This document shows, one piece after another, positions 1-6,463 of a stretch of DNA of 10,201 bases. A program made the translations under genes and the position numbers. The notes beneath the pieces are model-generated. The model saw only the letters and a program-made list of their open reading frames with translations, was not told where the DNA came from and did no database searches. The DNA lies in NCBI GenBank assembly GCA_900552795.1, contig USBB01000049.1:1-10201 (forward strand), read 5' to 3'. Origin of the DNA: an uncultured Eubacterium sp. Its GTDB lineage: Bacteria > Bacillota > Clostridia > Lachnospirales > Lachnospiraceae. Every line of letters begins with the position of its first letter. Within the stretch, counting starts at the first letter, position 1.

Positions 1-168
1 TGTGCAGCGTTGTTTGCTTCGTTCTTAGCAGCGCCCTGTGACTTCATTGTCGGGAGCTTGCAGCGAGATTTTATATATATCTATTTGCCTCTACGCTTCT
101 CTATTCTTCAAGCTTCTAATAATCTACATTTTTATATAACTCTACAACTTTTATTACAAGTTACCACC
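1..168. other. Left host flank, no gene recognised
   Basis: This is sequence outside the left core repeat. The first 70 bases are clearly more GC-rich than what follows, and 70-168 is AT-rich and looks intergenic. No reading frame with a ribosome binding site is supported: the plus-strand frame from base 1 is open to about 180 but has no start inside the window, and the minus-strand frames are short. A small inverted repeat (AACTT 146-150 with AAGTT 158-162) lies next to the core. It is called host because it lies outside the repeat; the empty chromosomal site is not available for comparison. Confidence 0.45.
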
Positions 169-191
169 AATTTGGTGTAAAAGTGGTGCAG
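169..191 (+). repeat. attL: attL-like core repeat, left end of the element
   Basis: This 23-bp sequence matches 10071-10093 with two mismatches (A182 against T10084, C189 against T10091). The first 13 bases, AATTTGGTGTAAA, are identical. It lies 20 bp beyond the int stop codon, where a Tn916-type element is expected to end. It overlaps a near-palindrome, CACCAA-T-TTGGTG (165-177), which would suit a pair of inverted integrase half-sites around a crossover. The exact crossover bases cannot be fixed from one sequence. Confidence 0.72.
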
Positions 192-211
192 TTGTTGGTG
201 TGCGTCCCTTA

Positions 212-1441
212 TTATGAAATTTTAATCTTACCGCATAAATCTTCAAATGATTTAACTTTCGCCTCTTTTGTTGCTTCCGCATAAATTTCCATCGTTGTTG
301 CAATATCTTTATGTCCCATAATTTCCTGAATTACTTTAAGGTTTGTTTCATTCTCACAATATCTTGTAGCAAATGTATGTCGCAAATTATGGCAAGAAAA
401 GTTAGGCAGTAAAACTGGTGCTCTACGTTCTCTTTCTGCTCTTTCTATTTCTTCTTCATTATATGCCAAAGTTATACGTTTGATTGTTCTATTGATTGTC
501 TGAGGATTATGTGCAAAACCATTTCTGTTCAAGAAAATAAAATCTGTATATCCATCAATTGATGCCTGACAAGTTAATCCTACTTCCTCTTGATACTTTT
601 TCTCATTCAAAAGTGCCTGTTTTACTTCTGGCAACATTGGAATAATTCGGTATCCTGCAGTAGTTTTTGGTGATGTTACTGAAAAATAGCACTTGCCTTT
701 ATCTCTCTGGTAGTACACCATATTGTGATTAATTTCAATATAATTCTCATCCATATGAACATCTTCCCAACGTAACCCAACCACCTCTGATACACGACAT
801 CCTGTTCCCAAGAAGAATGTAAACAATGGAAGCCAATGTTTATATTTTTCGCTTTTATTTATATAGGAAACGAAAGCTTCTTGCTGCGGAATTGTAAGAG
901 CATGACGTTTAGGTGTTTCAAAATTATGGGATCGTTTCACATCTCCTAAAACTAAGTCGCTAGGATTTATCCTAATATAACCATCTTCAACCGCTAATAT
1001 AAATACTTGATGAAGCACCGTATGAATACTCTCCAATGTTGCAACTGACATTTTCTTAGAATCCACAATGCCATTATAGTATCTTCTCACATCTGATTTT
1101 CGGATTTCCTTTATCTTTCTGTTTCCAAAATCATTCATAACAAAATGCTCATACATATAAATATAATTATTACGAGTAGTTTGCTTTAATCCCACTTTAT
1201 CATTTTTCCACATTTTATAGACATCATTCAATGTAATGTTTGAACTTCCTTGTTGGATCCCATCCCGCAGATCATTCTGAATTTCTTTTTCTTTTTCACG
1301 CAAACCTTCTAATGTAGAACAATATATCGCATGTCTTTTTTTATCTCCACCAATCCAACGATACATATAAAGTCCATCATTTTTTCGATAGGTTTCTCCG
1401 TCTTTCAACACTCTCCCTTTATGATCTTTTCTTTTTTGCAT
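212..1441 (-). CDS. int: Tyrosine site-specific integrase, Tn916 family
   Basis: This enzyme would cut and rejoin the two core sites to integrate and excise the element. The 409-aa product has an arm-type DNA-binding N-terminus (about 1-65), a SAM-like core-binding domain (about 68-165) and a catalytic domain. The catalytic set is visible: R216 in TGCRVSEVVGLRW, K259, H351 and R354 in HNLRH, H377 in MGHKD and nucleophile Y387 in MEIYAEA. The ATG at 1441 is chosen because AAAGGAG lies about 6 nt upstream. The frame opens further, to 1480, but that part overlaps a hairpin. It is the last gene of the element, ending 20 bp from the left core repeat, with xis just upstream as in Tn916. No obvious terminator follows it in the integrated form. 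Confidence 0.95.
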   Translation of the reverse strand: MQKRKDHKGRVLKDGETYRKNDGLYMYRWIGGDKKRHAIYCSTLEGLREKEKEIQNDLRDGIQQGSSNITLNDVYKMWKNDKVGLKQTTRNNYIYMYEHFVMNDFGNRKIKEIRKSDVRRYYNGIVDSKKMSVATLESIHTVLHQVFILAVEDGYIRINPSDLVLGDVKRSHNFETPKRHALTIPQQEAFVSYINKSEKYKHWLPLFTFFLGTGCRVSEVVGLRWEDVHMDENYIEINHNMVYYQRDKGKCYFSVTSPKTTAGYRIIPMLPEVKQALLNEKKYQEEVGLTCQASIDGYTDFIFLNRNGFAHNPQTINRTIKRITLAYNEEEIERAERERRAPVLLPNFSCHNLRHTFATRYCENETNLKVIQEIMGHKDIATTMEIYAEATKEAKVKSFEDLCGKIKIS

Positions 1442-1460
1442 TCTTTTCTCCTTTTCTATA

Positions 1461-1510
1461 CAAAGAAAAGGACTCTGCAAACTTATTATAACGCTTGCAA
1501 AGTCCCTTTT
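1461..1510 (-). terminator. Hairpin between xis and int, possible attenuator or Int-binding inverted repeat
   Basis: The arms are AAAAGGACTCTGCAA (1466-1480) and TTGCAAAGTCCCTTTT (1495-1510), almost perfectly complementary around a 14-nt loop. Read on the minus strand the second arm runs into CTTTTCTTTG, so it could act as a weak terminator or attenuator just ahead of the int ribosome binding site. The arm sequence recurs near the right end at 10041-10058, so it may instead or also be a recombinase arm-type site. A TATAAT hexamer lies in the loop on the minus strand but has no good -35 partner. Confidence 0.5.
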
Positions 1511-1545
1511 CTACGCCTAATCATTCATTTTTTTACACCAATAAT

Positions 1546-1743
1546 TTATATAGAATATGCTGTTTCCGTATATTCATCTAATTTTTTACGTTTAATCAAT
1601 CGCTTTGTTCCATTCCATAAAACAAACTGGCAATTCTGCTCATCCGTCATTTTGCGGAGCTTGTTAATTCCGATACCAGAATATGCAGCTGCTTCCTCAA
1701 GAGTTAAATTACTCTTTTCCCAAATAGGAACTTCTTTTACCAT
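1546..1743 (-). CDS. xis: Excisionase, Tn916 Xis-like
   Basis: This small DNA-bending protein would direct Int towards excision. The 65-aa product reads as a typical Tn916-type Xis: the PIWEKSNLTLEEAAAYSGIG region is a winged-helix recognition segment, followed by a basic wing (KRLIKRKKLDEY). Two ATGs are possible. The second (1743) is preferred because GGAGG sits 9 nt upstream, against only 3 nt for the ATG at 1749. The gene lies upstream of int on the same strand, separated by the 1461-1510 hairpin, which could set different levels of the two proteins. The stop codon of a small upstream reading frame overlaps its start region, suggesting coupled translation. Confidence 0.9.
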   Translation of the reverse strand: MVKEVPIWEKSNLTLEEAAAYSGIGINKLRKMTDEQNCQFVLWNGTKRLIKRKKLDEYTETAYSI

Positions 1744-1880
1744 AGGCATCTTCCTCCTTCCTTTTTTATAGACTTATTTTTCCTAATTTCCCCGACAGAG
1801 AGAGAAACTTGTTTTTCAGGTGCTTTTATCTCATCAAGCTCCTGGCAACAAACTATTTCAAAACTTTTTATTTCTTTCAT
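1737..1880 (-). CDS. Small 47-aa reading frame overlapping the xis start
   Basis: This frame is too short for usual cut-offs but has protein-like charged composition (begins MKEIKSFEIV; later EIRKNKSIKKEGGR). Its TAA (1739-1737) lies inside the first codons of xis, an arrangement typical of translational coupling. The AAGGAAGGAGG that serves xis is also the code for its KKEGG segment. There is no clear ribosome binding site for the ATG at 1880. An in-frame TTG at 1892 overlaps the TGA of the upstream frame (TTGA) and has a purine-rich run about 8 nt upstream. It may be an independent mini-gene or the 3' half of a frameshifted gene with 1889-1990. Function unknown. Confidence 0.38.
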   Translation of the reverse strand: MKEIKSFEIVCCQELDEIKAPEKQVSLSVGEIRKNKSIKKEGGRCLW

Positions 1881-2064
1881 ACCGAAAATCAATACATTAT
1901 CTTCTTTCTTATTTTATTTTTTAATGTTCTTTGTTGCCATCTTAAAAAACAGTATAAATAACCAGTAAAATCAATGTTTTCATATGTCATCAAAACTGGC
2001 AACAAAGTTCGTTTTTTGAATAAAACAGCTGTATTATCAGGAAGATTTCCTCTCTCTTGTCGGG
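1791..2064. other. Iteron-like region downstream of vapE, candidate replication origin
   Basis: The decamer TGGCAACAAA occurs three times in 165 bp: 1843-1852 and 1997-2006 on the plus strand and 1930-1939 on the minus strand. The stretch is bracketed by a long-range inverted repeat, CCCGACAGAGAGAGAAA (1791-1807) against 2046-2064, which begins right after the vapE stop. Between them is a very AT-rich core (about 1886-1930). In staphylococcal pathogenicity islands the origin lies beside the rep helicase gene and carries iterons around an AT-rich stretch, so by analogy this could be the origin. The small reading frames here overlap the repeats and could explain part of the pattern. Confidence 0.35.
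1889..1990 (-). CDS. Small 33-aa reading frame, possible 5' half of a frameshifted gene
   Basis: The product begins MTYENIDFTGYLYCF and ends in a Lys/Arg-rich stretch. No ribosome binding site precedes the ATG at 1990, though the frame is open back into the end of vapE. Its TGA (1891-1889) overlaps the TTG (1892) of the next frame. A single extra base, or a -1 slip at the A-AAG within 1904-1907, would fuse it with the following frame into one protein of about 84 aa that reads smoothly across the junction (IRKK then EDNVLIFG). It lies between vapE and xis on the same strand. Function unknown. Confidence 0.27.
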   Translation of the reverse strand: MTYENIDFTGYLYCFLRWQQRTLKNKIRKKIMY

Positions 2065-3474
2065 CTAATGGAACGGAAGTTCCATTTGTTCTGTTGCCGA
2101 AAGTTCTCTAAATCCATCTCCGCCAATTTCGTTGCCGCCCTCTATTTCTTCACTTTTTCGAGTCCAACAGCGTTGTCTTCCATACCCTTCTGAGGTAAAT
2201 CTATGATAACCACCTCGCTTCCATCCAATAATCTGAGTATCCATGATTTGACAAATTTCATTCGTCTCATACTTCTTAGGCTCACGATCCCCGTGATTAA
2301 AAGCCTCACTCCAAATCTGAATAGAACATACATAATTTCCTTTATAATTATCAAGCCACCCTTGGATTGTTCCTGCCAAAGTATCCTCTTGCATAAACTG
2401 TTTCCGGTACTCATCAATTTCCTTTTGCATTTCTTTTGTGAATTTCAGAAGATTACCTTTGTTTTCTTCATTGTGATAAATAATCATTGCTTCTGCCCAC
2501 AATTGATTAAAATATGCTCTGGCTTCTTCTTCATCATCTAAAATATGTTTCTCTGCTTTTGAAGCATCAATCATGATTGGAAGAAACCTTCTTGCACCAG
2601 TTCTATCAAACGGAATAAACTGATAGGTATTCGTAGATCCAGCGAATACGCATTGCCTTTTTCGATCTTTTTCAAAACGTGCATAAGCCGTTCTATATGT
2701 ATCCTTTTGTCGGCTCAAAAATGATTTTATTTCTTCGTTACTTTTTGCACTGATAGCAGCAATCATTTCAGACATTTCTATGATCCAATGTCCTCTAATT
2801 GATTCAAATACCTTCTTATCACCCAAATCTCTTAAATCATCCGAAAACCAATTATCTTTCAAGGATAAAAAACGAAAGAACGTGGATTTTCCTGCGCCTT
2901 GTTGTCCCACAAGACAAAGCATTTCATCCGCTTTTATTCCCGGATAAAACACTCGCAATAAAGCCTCCATCATAAAGTGCTTTAATACTTCATATACATA
3001 GTCTGAATCATCTGCCCCCATATATTTTTTCAGCACATATCGTATTCGTTCTTCTCCATCCCATTTTAATGTTTCTAGGTATTCGCAAATCGGGTGATAC
3101 GCTCTGTTTGCAGCTTCAATTTGCAATGCCTTATACAAATTTTTTTCATTTCCTAATCCATAGTACACTTCAAAATATAGATAAAACTGATCAATCGCAT
3201 TGTCGGTCAGAATCTCCCAATCTTCATCCCACCAAAGTTTCCTCGATATATCGACTCTTTCAGACAACCGATTATATCGAAGACAACCTTTAATCAATGG
3301 ATCATCTCGAAAAATCATCATATAATTTTGAACCGTTCCTTTGATATCTCCCTTTTCATTTTTCAGTAAACATTCCTTAATTTGTCTGATTGCATTTAAA
3401 TCTGCCATCTCGCCCATCCGTTTCAAAGTATCCTTCTTTTTATTTTCATCCATTTTTTCTGCATCTTCTCTCAA
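2065..3474 (-). CDS. vapE: VapE-family replicative helicase
   Basis: This is a P-loop ATPase of the virulence-associated protein E family, related to the replication helicases of phages and pathogenicity islands, probably unwinding the excised element. Visible motifs are Walker A GQQGAGKST (about 190-198), a Walker B-like WIIEMSE (about 230-236), a sensor Asn in GSTNTYQF (about 282) and an arginine-finger stretch FDRTGARRFLPI (about 289-300). The start is taken as TTG at 3474 because AAGGAGG lies 9 nt upstream. The TTG at 3483 is too close to it and the ATG at 3453 too far. It overlaps the 3' end of the CHC2 gene by 29 nt, so the two are probably translated in a coupled way. The last 50 residues are poorly conserved in appearance. 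Confidence 0.9.
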   Translation of the reverse strand: MREDAEKMDENKKKDTLKRMGEMADLNAIRQIKECLLKNEKGDIKGTVQNYMMIFRDDPLIKGCLRYNRLSERVDISRKLWWDEDWEILTDNAIDQFYLYFEVYYGLGNEKNLYKALQIEAANRAYHPICEYLETLKWDGEERIRYVLKKYMGADDSDYVYEVLKHFMMEALLRVFYPGIKADEMLCLVGQQGAGKSTFFRFLSLKDNWFSDDLRDLGDKKVFESIRGHWIIEMSEMIAAISAKSNEEIKSFLSRQKDTYRTAYARFEKDRKRQCVFAGSTNTYQFIPFDRTGARRFLPIMIDASKAEKHILDDEEEARAYFNQLWAEAMIIYHNEENKGNLLKFTKEMQKEIDEYRKQFMQEDTLAGTIQGWLDNYKGNYVCSIQIWSEAFNHGDREPKKYETNEICQIMDTQIIGWKRGGYHRFTSEGYGRQRCWTRKSEEIEGGNEIGGDGFRELSATEQMELPFH

Positions 3475-4042
3475 TCTTTTCAACCTCCTTCTTAATCATT
3501 TCAACAACTTGCTCTTTTTCTTCCTCTTCTCCGAATAATAAAAGATCTAAGTAATATTCAACAATGGTCAGATATTTCAACGCCTCTACACATTTTTCAT
3601 CCCACTCTTCTTCCGGCGATTTAGGTGCAAATTCTTTTTTCCATTTTTGCAACAATATACGGTAATCCAACATCGCACGAACACATTCTATATACTCTTG
3701 TTCTTCTGATTTCACTAAATTTTTTTCTGGTTTGCTCTTCAAAATCTTCCTTGGTTTTTTTATTTTTCTTCTGTCTACTCTAGATATTTGAATTCCGAAA
3801 TCATCTGCTAATTTTAATGCAGCCTCTTTTAAGGAAAGTCCAAAAAGCTGTGCTGTGAAATCTATCACATCACCAGTCACTCCACAACCAAAACAATAAT
3901 ATCTTCTATCTACTTTCATGCTTGGTGTTTTGTCATTATGAAAAATACAACTAATCAGCCCTGATTTTGTTATCTTAAATCCATATAACTCAGCCGCCTG
4001 CCGAACTGTTACATTTTCTTTCACTTCATCAAATAATCCCAT
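3446..4042 (-). CDS. CHC2 zinc-finger protein, DnaG-like primase N-terminal domain
   Basis: The 198-aa protein carries a CHC2 zinc ribbon as in the N-terminus of DnaG primases: C32, H35, C50 and C53 (C-IFH ... YYCFGCG), followed by GDVIDF. It has no TOPRIM catalytic domain, which makes it about a third of a normal primase. The rest is a basic linker and a helical, acidic C-terminus ending in a coiled-coil-like EEEKEQVVEMIKKEVEKIE stretch. It probably recognises template DNA and works with the VapE protein encoded directly downstream; the pairing is common in such elements. The ATG at 4042 follows GGAGGG by 3 nt, a tight but usable spacing. A TTG at 4057 is the alternative. Confidence 0.85.
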   Translation of the reverse strand: MGLFDEVKENVTVRQAAELYGFKITKSGLISCIFHNDKTPSMKVDRRYYCFGCGVTGDVIDFTAQLFGLSLKEAALKLADDFGIQISRVDRRKIKKPRKILKSKPEKNLVKSEEQEYIECVRAMLDYRILLQKWKKEFAPKSPEEEWDEKCVEALKYLTIVEYYLDLLLFGEEEEKEQVVEMIKKEVEKIERRCRKNG

Positions 4043-4055
4043 AATCCCTCCAATC

Positions 4056-4103
4056 AAAAAAAGAGCACTCTGTTTATTCCAACGGAATTCCCAAAATGCT
4101 CTT
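4056..4103 (-). terminator. Rho-independent terminator after the relaxase gene
   Basis: On the minus strand AAGAGCA (4103-4097) pairs with TGCTCTT (4067-4061), with an inner hairpin ATTCC-AAC-GGAAT, and is followed by a run of T residues (4062-4056). The stem overlaps the relaxase stop codon. It separates relaxase transcription from the CHC2-vapE-xis-int block, so that block depends on read-through or on a promoter that was not identified. Confidence 0.75.
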
Positions 4104-5499
4104 ATCGCTCATTATCTAATGAGGACTCTTTATTCAATTTTCCAGTTTCTCCATTTCTTGTTATACTTGCTTTCTTCTCAGATAATTTTTTTAATATAGA
4201 TGGTTTTACTTCTTTTTTTATTTCTTGAACCATGATATTTTTGTTTTCCGGTTTCAATAATCTGTTTTTCATTTTCGAAATCGTCTTCGTAATTGCATAT
4301 TCAATCTTTTTAACTACTCCATCTAAACGATCAATAGCATACTGTTTTTCTCTTTTAGATGCCTTTCTTTCTGGTCTTAAAACCCATTTCTTACTATCCT
4401 CAACTAATTTAATATCCTCTTTTCTAGTAGCGATCTCAATTTCATCTGCAATTCTTTCCACCGCCTTTTCATAAACCTCATCTGTAACATCATCTATCAG
4501 TTTTTCTACATCTTCAATTTTAAATTCAAGCTGTTTCAGTGTTTCGTCTTGCTGAAGAATTCGCTCCGCATTATCAAAAAATTCTTCTGACTGTGCTTTG
4601 AGCTTTTTCTCTTGATCAATAATCTTTATGCTGTTTTCTTTGTACTGAACCTCTTGCTCAAATATCTCATATTTTTTCTGATTAACCACTTCTATCTGAC
4701 TCTGAATTGATTCTTCCAAAGATGCAATATCCTTTTTCTGCTTCATTCGAATATAATCTTGCTTTTCAAGATATTCCCTTCCTCCATAACTTGGTTCTTC
4801 ATCTAACTCTAATCCATGCTTTTTACAAATATCAAAAAGAAGTATTCTGCAGGTAGCGTCAAAAACCATTTTCCTATTGTTAAATCTACCAGTCTTCTTT
4901 TCTGGATTTGGCAATTCAAAACCTAATGTTTCAAGTGCTTTTTCCTGTTGGGGAAATATTTCTCCATAAGCATTCTTACAATCAAAAACATGACGCTCAT
5001 GAATGTGTGGAGTGGATTCATCTAAATGCAAGGACCAGTTCAATAAATGAAAATGTTCTCCAAAACGATCACTAAGTTCAGTAATAAATTCTGTTACGAT
5101 AGTCAACAACACATCTGGATCAACATAGTCATCTTTTGTTCCAATCTGATAAATGGTTTCTTCCGGACATGTTTTCTTATGAGTCCTAATATCATCTGTT
5201 GTTCTGTTTCTTTCAGGATGATGATTTTTTAAATTTCTTGCATTCTGTCCTTCCACATAGTCTTGATAATGAATCTTATAAAAAAGTTGTTCTACTTCTT
5301 CAAAGGAATCGACAATCTCATCCTCTTTTCCTGGTACTGAAGCAGATCTGATACCATTATAACAATCCCAATATACATTTCTTTTAACTCGTTCCAGATC
5401 AATATGATCACTATTATCAATATCGAACTGTCTATCATTGTGCTTAGGATTATAAACACCATTCTTTCCAGTTCTTCCATTATGTCTAGTTAGTTTCAT
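4102..5499 (-). CDS. mob: MobV-type relaxase (Mob/Pre plasmid recombination protein family)
   Basis: This is the DNA-nicking enzyme that starts conjugative mobilization at oriT. The 465-aa protein shows the MobV signature H-x-D-E-x-x-P-H-x-H as HLDESTPHIH (158-167), the metal-binding motif of this HUH-like family. N-terminal RHNGR (5-9) and KHNDR (19-23) resemble the HNxR motif of the family. The relaxase domain ends near residue 250; the rest (about 255-410) is a long charged coiled coil with a basic tail, probably for oligomerisation or coupling. AAAGGAG lies 8 nt before the ATG. No type IV secretion genes are present, so transfer would need a helper element. The hairpin-rich region upstream is the likely substrate. 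Confidence 0.9.
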   Translation of the reverse strand: MKLTRHNGRTGKNGVYNPKHNDRQFDIDNSDHIDLERVKRNVYWDCYNGIRSASVPGKEDEIVDSFEEVEQLFYKIHYQDYVEGQNARNLKNHHPERNRTTDDIRTHKKTCPEETIYQIGTKDDYVDPDVLLTIVTEFITELSDRFGEHFHLLNWSLHLDESTPHIHERHVFDCKNAYGEIFPQQEKALETLGFELPNPEKKTGRFNNRKMVFDATCRILLFDICKKHGLELDEEPSYGGREYLEKQDYIRMKQKKDIASLEESIQSQIEVVNQKKYEIFEQEVQYKENSIKIIDQEKKLKAQSEEFFDNAERILQQDETLKQLEFKIEDVEKLIDDVTDEVYEKAVERIADEIEIATRKEDIKLVEDSKKWVLRPERKASKREKQYAIDRLDGVVKKIEYAITKTISKMKNRLLKPENKNIMVQEIKKEVKPSILKKLSEKKASITRNGETGKLNKESSLDNER

Positions 5500-5830
5500 T
5501 TTGTCGTCTCCTTTCTTTTTGTTCTCGCAGAGAACTGCAGCGAAGCTGCCCTAAATCCTGCCTTTATCGTCAGGAAATACCCAGTACTAAGTGACGAAAC
5601 GTCTCTTAACTGGGCAATGGCTGCCGCCCTTAACCTGCCAGGGACTTTGTCCCTTGACCCTAGCAGAATGTTCGCCACTTCCTGCACCTCTGGCACAAAG
5701 GGATTGCATCCCTCTGTACACCCGCTCAGCAAAATTCAAAGTTCTTGATTCTGTCCAGCAATCAATCACATCGACTTTCGCTGTTTTTCTGATTTGTGCA
5801 CCAATCAGAAAGTTTTGCAAATGAGCAAAA
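5500..5830. other. oriT: Candidate oriT and structured leader upstream of the relaxase
   Basis: This stretch without a convincing gene is distinctly GC-richer than its neighbours in 5521-5715. It carries five perfect inverted repeats, each with exactly three unpaired bases: 5521-5535 (GTTCTC/GAGAAC), 5537-5549 (GCAGC/GCTGC), 5593-5603 (GACG/CGTC), 5640-5654 (AGGGAC/GTCCCT) and 5700-5712 (GGGAT/ATCCC). Further out are TTGATT/AATCAA (5745-5765, 9-nt loop), TTTCTGATT/AATCAGAAA (5786-5811) and TTTTGC/GCAAAA (5813-5830). MobV relaxases usually act at inverted repeats just upstream of their own gene, so oriT is the best reading. A structured 5' leader of the mob mRNA is the alternative. The nick site cannot be assigned. 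Open frames on both strands here look like by-products of composition. Confidence 0.55.
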
Positions 5831-5864
5831 CAAAAGCGACCAGCTGAATATTACAGTTGATCGC
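5826..5864 (-). terminator. Terminator of the restriction-modification/SieB-like operon
   Basis: On the minus strand GCGATCAACTG (5864-5854) pairs with CAGCTGGTCGC (5846-5836), with one G-U pair and one mismatch around a 7-nt loop, followed by TTTTGTTTTG. It lies 12 bp after the stop of the last operon gene. Confidence 0.72.
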
Positions 5865-5875
5865 CTTTGGCTTAC

Positions 5876-6418
5876 TTATCTGAGTCGAAAAGATACATTT
5901 CTTCCATTTATGATAATATTTCCATTTTTCAAATTTTTATTCAAAAATTTATATGCCCATGGTTGTAAATTATATGCAAATTGATACCATTGACTGACAT
6001 TAGAAGAACGATAAATAACATAGTTATTTTTCAACCCTGCTCCTCTACCATCACTTATTTCAATGCCTGCTGTATTACGAAAAACATTCTGTTCTGAATC
6101 ATAAAACTTTTCAATCAAGAACATCATTTCATCAGTAGACATTACATTCTTTAAATATTTTTTTCCTATTCTTACTGGTCCGAATAGTTCCGCTTGTATA
6201 CGTTCAACTATCCATGTAATAAGGCAAAAAATATAAAATGCTGAAATTATAATTATTCCAATACTAATATAACTTTGATAAGTTTCTCGAAACACATTTA
6301 TCCCTAATTTTTCTGCATAATTTGGGGGCATAAATGTGATTATAATTCCTGAAATAAACAATACTGCACATATTTCCTTAATTTTCATTTTCTCAATTAT
6401 AGTTTTGATTACACTCAT
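5876..6418 (-). CDS. Two-helix membrane protein, SieB (superinfection exclusion)-like
   Basis: The 180-aa protein has two N-terminal hydrophobic helices (about 15-30 and 51-71) joined by a short loop with PPNYAEKLG, then a cytoplasmic domain of about 100 residues starting MSTDEMMFLIEKF and ending with a predicted basic tail. This layout and the KIKEICAVLF...MPPNYAEKLGI pattern recall SieB, which aborts infection by other phages; the match is by eye and remote. It is the last gene of the restriction-modification operon, 30-45 nt after the endonuclease, which supports a defence role. The ATG at 6418 is preferred because GGTGAT lies 10 nt upstream. GTG at 6433 and ATG at 6388 are alternatives. 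It could also be an unrelated membrane protein. Confidence 0.6.
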   Translation of the reverse strand: MSVIKTIIEKMKIKEICAVLFISGIIITFMPPNYAEKLGINVFRETYQSYISIGIIIISAFYIFCLITWIVERIQAELFGPVRIGKKYLKNVMSTDEMMFLIEKFYDSEQNVFRNTAGIEISDGRGAGLKNNYVIYRSSNVSQWYQFAYNLQPWAYKFLNKNLKNGNIIINGRNVSFRLR

Positions 6419-6463
6419 TACTTCAAACATCACCCCATTTATTTCAAATAAAAAATTTATTAA

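Noticed and set aside
1..47. A minus-strand ATG frame reading like an alanine/asparagine-rich tag (AKNEANNAA), possibly part of a tmRNA
   Set aside because: No tRNA-like 5' half is present upstream on that strand and the frame runs off the window, so a tmRNA or protein call cannot be supported.
1331..1771. Plus-strand 146-aa open frame opposite int and xis
   Set aside because: It is antisense to two well supported genes, has low-complexity hydrophobic composition typical of a reverse-complement shadow, and no ribosome binding site.
1791..2064. CRISPR-like array suspected from repeated TGGCAACAAA
   Set aside because: Only three 10-bp copies, in mixed orientation and with unequal spacing; no cas genes.
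5496..5824. Overlapping open frames of 77-78 aa on both strands in the region before the relaxase
   Set aside because: They are open because the region is GC-rich and hairpin-dense, lie in mutually exclusive frames, and none has a convincing ribosome binding site or protein-like pattern. A structural role of the DNA or RNA explains the region better.
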